A stretch of DNA of 64,000 bases, taken from assembly GCA_947503145.1 (NCBI GenBank), contig CANNCP010000009.1:116596-180595 (forward strand), read 5' to 3'. Numbering within the stretch: the first letter of the stretch is position 1; every line of letters starts with the position of its first letter. A program made the translations under genes and the position numbers. Shown piece by piece: positions 1 through 8,224 of this stretch. The stretch is from an uncultured Roseovarius sp. GTDB taxonomy: Bacteria; Pseudomonadota; Alphaproteobacteria; Rhodobacterales; Rhodobacteraceae. The notes below the pieces were generated by a model, which searched no databases, had not been told where the DNA came from, and was given only the letters and a program-made list of their open reading frames with translations.

Positions 1-64
1 GGCTTCTGCTTTGGTCAAACACTCAAGCCGGCCCGCGTCATCACGGCGCAGAAGATCAACAGTT

Positions 65-268
65 TCAGACCTTGTCCCTGAAATCCTCATGGATAATCTT
101 GCAGTCGCAATAGGGGCATTCGACCCAGCCCAGTTCGTCCGGAATTCGCAACCAGACGCGAGGATGGCCCAATGCACCTTCGCCGCCGTCGCAGGCGACA
201 CGGTATTGGTCCGCGATCCGTATTTCAGGGGCCTGTGTCACCATCGGGGCGTTTCCTTTTGCCGTCAC
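65..268 (-). CDS. zinc-finger (zf-CHCC type) small protein
   Basis: A 67-residue protein with the Cys/His pattern of the zf-CHCC family, the family of the mitochondrial complex I subunit NDUFS6 and its alphaproteobacterial relatives. The likely ligands are C26, H35, C51 and C54, in ACDGGEGALGHPRVWLRI and VECPYC. The family is associated with complex I, probably in assembly, but the role of the free bacterial protein is not established. It is divergent from the ABC ATPase gene to its right. The first 64 bases of the window show no gene I can support. Confidence 0.85.
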   Translation of the reverse strand: MTAKGNAPMVTQAPEIRIADQYRVACDGGEGALGHPRVWLRIPDELGWVECPYCDCKIIHEDFRDKV

Positions 269-318
269 TTCACCTAGGTCCAGTTATGAGCGATCCCAAA
301 GGCAGGGGCAAGAGGACC

Positions 319-1248
319 ATGAGTGAGAACGCCATCCAGATCCGCGGTCTGCGCAAGACCTATTCCGGACGCCGCGGCGTGCCGGGCAAAGAGGCGCTGG
401 GAGACGTCGATCTGGATATTCCGGCAGGCTCCGTCTTTGGCCTGCTGGGCCCGAATGGCGCGGGCAAATCGACGCTGATCAACATCCTTGCCGGGCTGGT
501 GATCAAATCGGCGGGAAAGGTGACGATCTGGGGGTTCGATCAGGACGTGAATCCGCGTCAGAGCCGGGCCGCCATCGGGGTCATGCCGCAAGAGCTTAAC
601 CTTGATCCGTTCTTTACGCCGCGCGGTGCGCTGGAGGTGCAGGCGGGTCTATATGGCGTGCCCGGGTCGCAGCGGCGCAGCGACGAGATTCTGAAACTGA
701 TCGGGCTGGAGGACAAGGCGCAGGCCTATGCGCGCACCCTGTCGGGCGGCATGCGCCGGCGGCTGCTGCTGGGTAAGGCGCTGGTGCACAGACCGCATGT
801 GCTGGTGCTTGATGAGCCGACAGCGGGGGTGGATATCGAACTGCGCCAGATGCTGTGGGAGAATATCCGCCGCCTCAACGCCGAGGGGATGACGATCATC
901 CTGACCACGCATTACCTCGAAGAAGCCGAAGAGATGTGCGACCAGATCGCGATCATTAACCATGGCCAGGTGGTGGCGCGTGACAGCACTGCGAATCTGC
1001 TGGCGCGCCTCGATGCGCGCAAGATGATCATCGCGCCCGAATCGCCTGTAGTCACCCTGCCCGCCGCGCCGGGCATCGAGGTGGCGGTGCGGACCGACGG
1101 CACGCTGGCGCTGACCTATCACTCGGCTCAGACGGGTGCCGAGGCGGTGCTGTCCGCCGTGCGAGATGCGGGCATCCGCATCCGCGACGTGCGCACCGAG
1201 CAGGCCGATCTGCAGGATGTCTTTCTGGAGCTGACGCGCAGCCGCTGA
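319..1248 (+). CDS. ABC transporter ATP-binding protein (ABC-2 / CcmA-DrrA type)
   Basis: Cytoplasmic ATPase of an ABC-2 type exporter, 309 residues. The Walker A GLLGPNGAGKST, the signature LSGGM, the Walker B VLVLDEPTAGVD and the H-loop TTH are all present. The C-terminal ~80 residues after the ATPase fold are the usual extension of drug/polysaccharide exporter ATPases. I chose the ATG at 319 because AGGGGCAAGAGG lies just upstream; an in-frame ATG at 286 is the alternative. No permease gene follows: a terminator and a convergent HIT gene come next, so the partner must be upstream of the window or elsewhere. Substrate unknown. Confidence 0.88.
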   Translation: MSENAIQIRGLRKTYSGRRGVPGKEALGDVDLDIPAGSVFGLLGPNGAGKSTLINILAGLVIKSAGKVTIWGFDQDVNPRQSRAAIGVMPQELNLDPFFTPRGALEVQAGLYGVPGSQRRSDEILKLIGLEDKAQAYARTLSGGMRRRLLLGKALVHRPHVLVLDEPTAGVDIELRQMLWENIRRLNAEGMTIILTTHYLEEAEEMCDQIAIINHGQVVARDSTANLLARLDARKMIIAPESPVVTLPAAPGIEVAVRTDGTLALTYHSAQTGAEAVLSAVRDAGIRIRDVRTEQADLQDVFLELTRSR

Positions 1249-1331
1249 ACACGCGCAGCAACGAGGGCAGAGTGCCTGGGCTTCATGAAAAGGGTCAGCA
1301 ACAGGATCTGCGCCCCAGCGCTGCGGAATCA

Positions 1332-1362
1332 GAAACGCCGGGCTTGCACTGCCCGGCGTTTC
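1332..1362. terminator. bidirectional intrinsic terminator
   Basis: A perfect 12-bp stem GAAACGCCGGGC / GCCCGGCGTTTC with a 7-nt loop lies between the convergent ABC ATPase and HIT genes. The T runs are short on both sides. Confidence 0.7.
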
Positions 1363-1380
1363 GCGTTCCGAGGCAAAGTT

Positions 1381-1764
1381 TTACGAGCTGCGCGGAATCA
1401 TCCGCCCCATGTGCCGCCCGCCCAGGATATGCACATGCATATGCGGTACGTCCTGCACGCCGTTCTCGCCTGAATTGGCAACCATCCGGTAACCGCCCTG
1501 ACCGTCTCCGGGCACCACCTGCTTGATCCGGCACACTTCGGCAATTGCGCGGTTGAAATCGACGATTTCGGCATCCGATGCATCTGCCGCGAAGTGATCA
1601 AAGCAGACATAGGCGCCTTTCGGGATCACCAGCGTATGTACTGGCGCCTCGGGCGCGATATCCTCGAAGGCCAGCGTATGTTCGGTCTCCAGCACGGTTG
1701 TGTTGGGGATCTCGCCACGCAGGATTTTGGCAAAGATATTCTGGTCGTCATAGTCGTAGGGCAT
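1381..1764 (-). CDS. HIT family protein (Hint-like nucleotide hydrolase)
   Basis: A 127-residue histidine-triad protein. The catalytic motif HMHVHILGG sits near the C-terminus, preceded by the conserved NSGENGVQDVPH segment. HINT-type proteins hydrolyse AMP-lysine and other purine phosphoramidates in the cytoplasm. The start MPYDYDDQNIFAKIL is the usual family start; an upstream in-frame start at 1830 would add 22 residues with no similarity to the family. It converges on the ABC ATPase gene across a shared terminator. Confidence 0.9.
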   Translation of the reverse strand: MPYDYDDQNIFAKILRGEIPNTTVLETEHTLAFEDIAPEAPVHTLVIPKGAYVCFDHFAADASDAEIVDFNRAIAEVCRIKQVVPGDGQGGYRMVANSGENGVQDVPHMHVHILGGRHMGRMIPRSS

Positions 1765-1885
1765 GGGTATCCTCAAGCGTTTGGCGAAAAATCTGAACTG
1801 CGGCAGTTTGCGGTACGCCGCGTAACACACAAGCGTTTCATGCGCCTGTTGTCAAATTCATGAATCGGGTTTGGCGGGTCTTGCA

Positions 1886-3463
1886 TCAGTCGGCAAACAG
1901 ACGGTCGGATCTTGCGATCTCGCGCGCCTTGTCATGACTGATATCGAGGAATTTCGAAATCGGCCCGGCGTTTTCCTCCGGGTCATGGGCCTCATTGACG
2001 ACATAGTGATGCTCGAACTCGGCATCGCGTATCTTGTCGCTCTCGAAGGTCATGTCGCCCCGGATCGTGGGCAGTAGCCGCTCCAGCGTCTCGGCGCTGG
2101 TCTGCTCACCGGCGAGGCCGACGCGCATGGCGTGGCCGACCAGGTAGTCGTCCGTAAACACGCACTGGACTTCCAGCATCCGGGTGGTGGACCGGTCGCT
2201 TGCGAAATCCTGCAACAGGTCGAGCGCGCTGGGGTCCATGCAGACGATCAGCTGATCGGTCTCGTAATAGTCGAAAAGCATGCGCATCAGCGCCCGGCGG
2301 TGGCGCGTGCGCTTGCTCAGGCTGGACTGAATGCCTCCCAGATCGGGCAGGTCGGTATGCTCTTCGTTAAACAGATATTCGATCGCGGGTACATTGGTGA
2401 CCTGGCGCATCTGTTCCAGCATGCGCTTGGCCACGTGCCATTTCTTGCAGATCACGATCATCAGCTCGCGCTGGCGCCCCAGCGTGCTTTCCGTCTCCCA
2501 GAACCGGCTGCCAAAGCGGCGCCCCATACGGCCGCGTTCGGTCAGGAACTTGAAGAGGCTGCGGCCTTCATTCGATATCTTGAACTCGACTTCGTCGTTC
2601 GAATAGAGCGCGGCCAGCCGCTGCTTCAGATCGATTGCCTCAGAGCTGATCTTGCGCGCAAACAAGAAGTCCTGTCCCAGCAACAGATCGTAGTGATCAT
2701 TGTAGAAGGTTTGCGGCATCCCGTAATCAGTGAACATCAGAAAGGTCAGCGTGCGCGACTTGATCTCGGTGTCGGGCACCAGATGGCGCACGAGAGTCTG
2801 AAAGAACGTCTCGTCCGGGATCCATGTGGTGCGAAAGAACCGTATCACATCGGGTCGCTTGCGGGTGAATTCCAGGATCCATTCTACCGTGCGGCGGCGC
2901 AGACACCACCACTGGCTGCCGATCTGCACCTGGATATCACGCGGAATGGCACGTTTCAGGCCCAGCCGCTGCTGCAGGGCAAGCGACGTGTCAAAGAGCC
3001 ACTTGTGCTTGCGCTCGTTGAACCAGTGGCGATAGATCAGCCGCTCTTCCTTCATCCCGGTCTTGATCCAGTCGCTGTCGAAATAATCGAAACTCTCGAT
3101 ATAATCGACATCCTCGGCGTCGAGGAAATCATGTGCATAGCGGGCCGATTTGATCGCGGCGCAATCGCCTGACAGCATGTAGAAATGCGTGGCCCTCGGA
3201 AACGCCTGCACAGCGGCCTCTACCGCCAGCAGGGTCGCCTGTACCAGGCTCCATTCCCCCCAGCCGCACTTGATCCGCTTGCGGGCGAAGGTGACGTTGG
3301 GATTGTCCGCCAGCGCTGCCTTGATCTGCAGGAAATCCTCGGGCTTCGCCCGCCCATCAAAATGGATCGCGATGTAATCGCCGGCGGCGGTCAGCATCTC
3401 GGCCTGGCCGATGATTGCCTCGGGGCCTTTGTGACACAGAAGGATGTAGGCGATTTTTGCCAT
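1886..3463 (-). CDS. GT14 (core-2/I-branching type) glycosyltransferase with DUF5928 domain
   Basis: 525 residues. The N-terminal ~250 (AYILLCHKGPE, IHFDGRAKPEDF, KCGWGEWSLVQATL, FYMLSGDCAAIKS, GSQWWCL) match the beta-1,6-N-acetylglucosaminyltransferase-like GT14 fold. The C-terminal half corresponds to DUF5928, a domain seen with this fold in Rhodobacteraceae. No signal peptide or membrane segment is visible, so it probably acts on the cytoplasmic face. It is divergent from a sulfotransferase gene at 3721, which suggests joint modification of a surface glycan. Acceptor and donor are unknown. Confidence 0.82.
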   Translation of the reverse strand: MAKIAYILLCHKGPEAIIGQAEMLTAAGDYIAIHFDGRAKPEDFLQIKAALADNPNVTFARKRIKCGWGEWSLVQATLLAVEAAVQAFPRATHFYMLSGDCAAIKSARYAHDFLDAEDVDYIESFDYFDSDWIKTGMKEERLIYRHWFNERKHKWLFDTSLALQQRLGLKRAIPRDIQVQIGSQWWCLRRRTVEWILEFTRKRPDVIRFFRTTWIPDETFFQTLVRHLVPDTEIKSRTLTFLMFTDYGMPQTFYNDHYDLLLGQDFLFARKISSEAIDLKQRLAALYSNDEVEFKISNEGRSLFKFLTERGRMGRRFGSRFWETESTLGRQRELMIVICKKWHVAKRMLEQMRQVTNVPAIEYLFNEEHTDLPDLGGIQSSLSKRTRHRRALMRMLFDYYETDQLIVCMDPSALDLLQDFASDRSTTRMLEVQCVFTDDYLVGHAMRVGLAGEQTSAETLERLLPTIRGDMTFESDKIRDAEFEHHYVVNEAHDPEENAGPISKFLDISHDKAREIARSDRLFAD

Positions 3464-3643
3464 GCAGGAAACAGACTAGCCTTTGTGAGCGTGATTGTTT
3501 ACAGTAATAGTCGTGATGGAGCGTTGAATAAACAGGATTTCCTTGGTTTTTTAACGCGAAGATGATCAACAGCCCCTAAAGCGGTTTGCATTTGATCTGT
3601 GTTGCAGATTTGATGCAAAGTGCCACAACCCGGAAGGGGAGTG

Positions 3644-3685
3644 AGCCTTTGCGTTTTTCCTGACATATGAGAAACGCAAAAGGCT
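3644..3685. repeat. imperfect inverted repeat upstream of the sulfotransferase gene
   Basis: The arm AGCCTTTGCGTTTTTC pairs with GAGAAACGCAAAAGGCT across about 9 bases. A second imperfect palindrome, TTGCAT...ATGCAA, lies just upstream at about 3588-3620. The in-frame ATG at 3667 sits in the loop of this structure, which is one reason for preferring the start at 3721. It may belong to the intergenic palindrome family described in the findings, or act as a leader hairpin. Confidence 0.5.
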
Positions 3686-3720
3686 TTAAAGCAGGGCATT
3701 TGAGGTTTGGAGAGGCGGGA

Positions 3721-4539
3721 ATGGGTTTTCCGGGTACATGGATGACCGAGAGCGAAAGCGCGGTATACCGCGTGGTGCCCAAATGCGCGTGCTCGACCAT
3801 TGGTCAGATCCTGTATTATTCCGATCATGGCGAATTTTTCGACGGCGACATCCACGATGCCAAGGCAGGTTTGCACAAATGGGCGCTGGATGACAGTCAG
3901 CCACTGATCGCTGCAAATGTGACATCACACAGCTCGTATGCATTCACCTGCGTGCGCAACCCCTATACGCGCATCCTCAGTTCGTTCTTCGACAAGATTT
4001 GCGGCATTCAGCGCAATGGCAAGCGCTACCGCGGCAAACTGGTCCCGCTATTGGTGCAGAAATACGGGGTCGAAGTGGGTGGCGAGGACGGCAAGGAAGA
4101 GTTTGACCAGATCGCCAGCTTCCGCCGCTTCCTGCTGTTCGCGCGCGACACCATCCGCTGGCGCCGCCCGATGGAGCCCGATATTCACTGGTCCGCACAG
4201 GCGGGTCATGTCAGCACCTTCATCGTGAATGGCGGCACCTACGACCGGATTTTCTGGACCGAAGCGTTCAACGAAGGCATGCAGGATGTGCTGAACGCAA
4301 TCAAGACGCCCCAGCCCGTCGATCTGGCCAGCATCCCCCGCTTCAACGAGAGCGAAGGGCACGGGCCGAAACGTGCCCACCCGGTCGAGGACTATTTCGA
4401 CGACCTCGCGATGCATCTGGTCTATGAAATTTACAAGCGCGATTTCGAGCTTTTCAAATACGACGCCGCCGACCCGTCGAACAAGATGCCCATCGGCGAG
4501 ATTGATCTGGACGAAGTCCACGCCAAGCTGGGTGAGTAG
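3721..4539 (+). CDS. sulfotransferase family 2 domain protein
   Basis: A PAPS-dependent sulfotransferase of the carbohydrate (HNK-1/chondroitin) type, 272 residues. The 5'-phosphosulfate loop is VVPKCACSTIGQIL near the N-terminus, and the 3'-phosphate-binding segment is CVRNPYTRILSSF. Such enzymes transfer sulfate from PAPS to sugars of surface polysaccharides or glycolipids. The start at 3721 has GGAG 8 bases upstream; an in-frame ATG at 3667 lies inside a hairpin and would add 18 residues. It is divergent from the GT14/DUF5928 gene. No PAPS synthesis genes are in the window. Confidence 0.8.
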   Translation: MGFPGTWMTESESAVYRVVPKCACSTIGQILYYSDHGEFFDGDIHDAKAGLHKWALDDSQPLIAANVTSHSSYAFTCVRNPYTRILSSFFDKICGIQRNGKRYRGKLVPLLVQKYGVEVGGEDGKEEFDQIASFRRFLLFARDTIRWRRPMEPDIHWSAQAGHVSTFIVNGGTYDRIFWTEAFNEGMQDVLNAIKTPQPVDLASIPRFNESEGHGPKRAHPVEDYFDDLAMHLVYEIYKRDFELFKYDAADPSNKMPIGEIDLDEVHAKLGE

Positions 4540-4628
4540 GGGCTGAACCGCCCGGCGTGTCGCGCGAGACAAAACCCGCGGCAAAGCCGGTTGATGCAGG
4601 ACAGGGTGAGAAACCGCATGCCGCAACC

Positions 4629-4678
4629 TAAGGCGTTCCGCGAAAAGCTGTGATTCAGGTTTTTTGCGGAATGCTTTA
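4629..4678 (+). repeat. intergenic palindromic repeat, type B copy 1
   Basis: A 50-bp element with near-palindromic ends TAAGGCGTTCCGC / GCGGAATGCTTTA and the loop motif CTGTGATTCAGGTTTT. It is the same element as parts of 15189-15305 and 15727-15775. The rest of the 4540-4822 gap holds a GC-rich hairpin near 4790-4812 and no gene. Confidence 0.8.
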
Positions 4679-4822
4679 GGGCCACGTGCCCACCATTCCT
4701 TTCACTATTCCCCAAATACTCTCGCCGAAGGCGTCCTCCCGACACCCCACACGCCTCGGCGCGAACTGGTCATTTCGCAGGCCGTCACGAGGACGGCCCG
4801 CAAGGGCCGGACGAGCGCCGAG

Positions 4823-5809
4823 TCAGACCAGCCCTTCAGCGGCAAAGAGTGTCCCGACATCTGCCTCGGGGCGCGCGCCGTAATGGCCGATCACTTCCGC
4901 CGCGGCGATGCAGCCCATGCGCCCCGCCACATCAAGGCTCTGCCCCGTCGTCAACCCAAAGAGAAACCCTGCAGCAAACTGGTCGCCGGCGCCGGTTGTA
5001 TCCACCGGCGTGACCGCGTCCACCGGCACTGTCACCATCTCGTCTCCCCGGACGATCACCACGTCCTGCCCCGAACGGGTGCAGACCACCAGCCCGCTCT
5101 CGGCTGCGGCCTGTTCCAGCGCGGCACCCAGATCGGCACCCTGATAGAGCGATTGCCACTCGTGCTCGTTGCCGATCACGTAATCCAGTTCGCGCAGCAA
5201 TGTGCGGAAATCGTCCCGGTGCCGGTCCACGCAGAACGGGTCGCTCAGCGAAATCCCCGCCATGCCGCCACCCGCGCGGCAGGCTCGTGCGGCCTCGGCA
5301 AAGGCCGCCTTGCCCTTGGGCTTGTCATAGAGGTAGCCCTCAAGAAACAGCAGGCCCGCGCTGCCCGCCACATCGTCCGGCACGTCTTCGGGACCCAACT
5401 CGGTCGAGATGCCCAGATAGGTGTTCATCGACCGCTCGCCATCCGGCGAGACAAAGATCATCGAGCGCGACGTAGGCAGATCGCCCCCCGCCACGGGCGT
5501 ATTGACAAAATCGCAGCCCACATCCGCCATGCCCTTGGCATAGAACTGCCCCAGTGCATCATCGCAAACTCGCCCGATGAACCCGGTGCTCAGGCCCAGC
5601 GCCCCCAGCCCGGCAATGGTGTTGGCCACTGATCCGCCCGCCATCTGGCGGCGGTTTTCCATCGCATCGTACAAGGCTTCACCGCGTTCCTGCTCGATCA
5701 GCTGCATGATGCCTTTCTCGATCCCCATCCGGCTCAGAAATGCATCGTCGCTTTGGCAGATCACATCGACAACCGCGTTGCCGATGCCCACAGCCTGGTA
5801 TTTGCTCAT
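4823..5809 (-). CDS. PfkB-family carbohydrate (adenosine-like) kinase
   Basis: A ribokinase/PfkB-fold kinase of 328 residues. The N-terminal signature GGSVANTIAGLGALG and the C-terminal catalytic signature DTTGAGDQFAAGFLFG (Asp of DTTGAGD as base) are present. The overall layout resembles the adenosine-kinase-like proteins of Rhodobacteraceae, which would make AMP from adenosine, but the true substrate could be another nucleoside or sugar. Its start codon overlaps the nth stop codon (ATGA), so nth and this gene form an operon with nth first. Confidence 0.82.
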   Translation of the reverse strand: MSKYQAVGIGNAVVDVICQSDDAFLSRMGIEKGIMQLIEQERGEALYDAMENRRQMAGGSVANTIAGLGALGLSTGFIGRVCDDALGQFYAKGMADVGCDFVNTPVAGGDLPTSRSMIFVSPDGERSMNTYLGISTELGPEDVPDDVAGSAGLLFLEGYLYDKPKGKAAFAEAARACRAGGGMAGISLSDPFCVDRHRDDFRTLLRELDYVIGNEHEWQSLYQGADLGAALEQAAAESGLVVCTRSGQDVVIVRGDEMVTVPVDAVTPVDTTGAGDQFAAGFLFGLTTGQSLDVAGRMGCIAAAEVIGHYGARPEADVGTLFAAEGLV

Positions 5810-6450
5810 AGGTTCTTATCCTCATAATCACAGAGATCGCGGATCAGGCATGATCCGCACATTGGTTTGCGCGCCTTGCAGTGATACCGCCCGTGCAGGA
5901 TCAGCCAGTGATGCGCGTGGTGCTGGAAATCCGCCGGTATGTGATCCTCGATAGCGCGCTCCACGGCCACCACGTCCTTGCCCGGGCAGATGCCTGTCCG
6001 GTTGCCGACGCGAAAGATGTGTGTGTCGACCGCCTGCGCGGGAATGCCCCACCACATGTTCAGCACCACATTGGCGGTCTTGCGCCCCACGCCGGGCAGC
6101 GATTGCAGCGCTGCGCGACTGTTCGGCACCTCGCCGCCATATTTGTCCACCAGAATCTGGCTCAGCTTGATCACGTTCTTCGCCTTCTGGCGAAACAGGC
6201 CGATGGTCTTGATATGCTCGGTCACGCCCTCGATGCCGAGATCGAGCATCTTTTGCGGCGTGTCGGCGATGGCAAAGAGACCCCGAGTGGCCTTGTTCAC
6301 ACCAGCGTCGGTCGCTTGTGCGCTGAGGGCCACAGCCACCACCAGCGTATAGACATTCACATGTTCCAGCTCGCCTTTCGGCTCTGGCTCGGCCGCTTGG
6401 AAACGCTCGAAAATGGCGCGGATGGTATGGTAGTCTAGTTGCTTGATCAT
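5806..6450 (-). CDS. nth: endonuclease III (DNA glycosylase/AP lyase)
   Basis: Base-excision-repair enzyme that removes oxidised pyrimidines and nicks AP sites; 214 residues. The helix-hairpin-helix LPGVGRKTANVVLN carries the catalytic Lys, and VDTHIFRV carries the catalytic Asp. The C-terminal [4Fe-4S] cluster motif C-x6-C-x2-C-x5-C is intact (CKARKPMCGSCLIRDLC). The start MIKQLDYHTI at 6450 fits the family better than the longer in-frame start at 6489. It is the first gene of a two-gene operon with the PfkB kinase, and is divergent from the Ada-like gene. Confidence 0.95.
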   Translation of the reverse strand: MIKQLDYHTIRAIFERFQAAEPEPKGELEHVNVYTLVVAVALSAQATDAGVNKATRGLFAIADTPQKMLDLGIEGVTEHIKTIGLFRQKAKNVIKLSQILVDKYGGEVPNSRAALQSLPGVGRKTANVVLNMWWGIPAQAVDTHIFRVGNRTGICPGKDVVAVERAIEDHIPADFQHHAHHWLILHGRYHCKARKPMCGSCLIRDLCDYEDKNL

Positions 6451-6552
6451 GCACGCTCCTATGCCCGGTAAAACGCATTTGCGCAACATTCGGGTCGCAT
6501 GGCTGACACTACAGGACTAGTTTGAAGCTCAGGCACCAGAGGACTGCGAGAC

Positions 6553-7395
6553 ATGAACATTCAGACCGATCAAGATTATCACTACCACGTCATGCGTCGC
6601 GCGATCGACCTCATCGACGCAGGTGGCACCGACATGACCCTTGATCAGCTCGCGGGCTCCATGGGCATGAGCTCCGCCCATTTCCAGCGCCTGTTTTCCG
6701 CCTGGGTGGGCGTGTCGCCCAAGCGCTACCAGCAATACCTGACGCTGGGCCATGCCAAGACCCTGCTGGAGGACCGTTTCACGACGCTGGAGGCAGCGGG
6801 CGCGGCAGGGTTGTCGGGAACGGGCCGCCTGCACGATCTTTTCCTGCGGTGGGAGGCGATGAGCCCCGGCGAATTCGCCCGCAAGGGTGACGGTCTGACG
6901 ATCTGTTGGGGCTGGTTCGACAGCCCGTTCGGGCCAAGTCTGGTGATGGGGACGGAGCGCGGCATCTGCGGCATCGGCTTTGCCGCCGAGGCAGGAGCCG
7001 ACGCAACCATGCAGGACCTCATGGGGCGCTGGCCCAGGGCTGCATTCGTCGAAGACGAGGCAATGCTGCACCCCTGGGTGCTGGCTGCTTACGGCGCGGA
7101 TACGGCCCGGCCTGCGCCGCTCTACCTGATCGGCGCACCGTTCCAGATCAAGGTGTGGGAGGCGCTGCTGCAGATACCCTCCGGCCACGTCACCAGCTAT
7201 TCCGAGATCGCAGGCGCCATCGGCAAACCGCGCGCGGTGCGCGCCGTGGGCACGGCTGTAGGGCGCAACCCGATCAGCCTGCTCATCCCCTGCCACCGGG
7301 CGCTGCGCAAATCCGGCGAGCTTGGCGGCTATCATTGGGGGTTGCCGGTGAAGCGGTCCATCCTGGCATGGGAAAGCGCGCGAGCGGACGCGTGA
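6553..7395 (+). CDS. ada: Ada-like bifunctional AraC-type HTH / O6-alkylguanine-DNA alkyltransferase
   Basis: 280 residues: an AraC-type helix-turn-helix domain (about 10-110) is followed by a methyltransferase domain with the suicide-cysteine motif IPCHRALRKSGELGGY (Cys247). It repairs O6-methylguanine by accepting the alkyl group. The N-terminal Cys4 zinc domain of enterobacterial Ada, which senses methylphosphotriesters, is absent, so any regulation must work differently. It sits next to nth but on the other strand, forming a small DNA-repair cluster. Confidence 0.9.
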   Translation: MNIQTDQDYHYHVMRRAIDLIDAGGTDMTLDQLAGSMGMSSAHFQRLFSAWVGVSPKRYQQYLTLGHAKTLLEDRFTTLEAAGAAGLSGTGRLHDLFLRWEAMSPGEFARKGDGLTICWGWFDSPFGPSLVMGTERGICGIGFAAEAGADATMQDLMGRWPRAAFVEDEAMLHPWVLAAYGADTARPAPLYLIGAPFQIKVWEALLQIPSGHVTSYSEIAGAIGKPRAVRAVGTAVGRNPISLLIPCHRALRKSGELGGYHWGLPVKRSILAWESARADA

Positions 7396-7494
7396 ACGGA
7401 ATTTTTATAGGTTCGGTTTCGGAAGATACCGATTTCCCCCGGCAGGTTCTGCGCAGGGAAAACACCGCGCTGCGCTCGGCTGTGCCCGCCGACT

Positions 7495-7971
7495 TTACCG
7501 TAGTGTCACGGCACCCTTGAGCCTGTTGGTCGCGGCGCCATTGACCTGATTGACCTTCGACGTGAACGTACCGCCACCCGACGCCTGTAGCCACAGGCCC
7601 ATGCCCCTGTTTACGGTCCAGTAACCGGTCAGCTCGCTCTCGGGCATGGTTCGCCGCGCCACCCACCCCAGCAGCACCCGGTCGCCCTCCAGCCCGTCCA
7701 GAACACACACGCCGTTGCCCTCGGCCGCGCCATCACGCATTTCGACTACGCCGAAACACTCTCCGGACATTTGGTTCATCGGATGAGTCTTGTCGTCCAT
7801 TTCGAATTTTGAGTAATGGACGCGCGTGTCGAGAATATTGTGATCGGGACCGAATTTGATCCATTCCGATGTCGACTGCCCGGAGGCGACACCATCACTA
7901 TTGAACACTTCGGCATGCCCCTGCGTCGCTGCGATTACGGCAAATGCAGCAATTGCCAGTCCTTTTATCAT
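7495..7971 (-). CDS. secreted protein of unknown function
   Basis: 158 residues beginning with a clear signal peptide (MIKGLAIAAFAVIAATQGHA, cleavage after HA predicted). The mature part has two Cys (ECFGVVEMR, GVCVLDGLEG) and several Trp and Gly. It resembles the small periplasmic proteins of Rhodobacteraceae that lack an assigned function. I chose this start because of the signal peptide; the open frame continues much further upstream, but that part lies opposite the OmpA gene and is not coding. Confidence 0.65.
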   Translation of the reverse strand: MIKGLAIAAFAVIAATQGHAEVFNSDGVASGQSTSEWIKFGPDHNILDTRVHYSKFEMDDKTHPMNQMSGECFGVVEMRDGAAEGNGVCVLDGLEGDRVLLGWVARRTMPESELTGYWTVNRGMGLWLQASGGGTFTSKVNQVNGAATNRLKGAVTLR

Positions 7972-8154
7972 AGCTATCCCCCCAGTTTTCAAATCTTTGC
8001 TTGTCCAGTTGGCCGAGCGTAGGGGTGTCAAGCCTGTATTGCAATAAATCCGCTGCCGACCAGGGTCTGCCGCTCCGCCGTGCCAACCTGTCTGAAAGCA
8101 TCCTGCGACGCTGAAATTTGCGCGAAATGCCGCCGAATTCCGCTGTATTGCACC

Positions 8155-8183
8155 TTGGGCAAACGCGGATCTACGCCTATAGT
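8155..8183 (+). promoter_or_regulatory. sigma70-like promoter of the OmpA lipoprotein gene
   Basis: TTGGGC (8155-8160), a 17-bp spacer and TATAGT (8178-8183) lie about 40 bp before the start codon of the lipoprotein gene. Confidence 0.5.
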
Positions 8184-8224
8184 CGGCCAACCCGGTCCAA
8201 CCTGAACAACAAAGAGGCAAACCC

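Noticed and set aside
2132..3172. 346-codon open frame on the plus strand
   Set aside because: It is the complement of the GT14/DUF5928 gene, whose protein is clearly recognisable.
4664..5632. 322-codon open frame on the plus strand
   Set aside because: It is antisense to the PfkB kinase gene; rich in Arg/His/Gln as expected of a GC-rich shadow frame.
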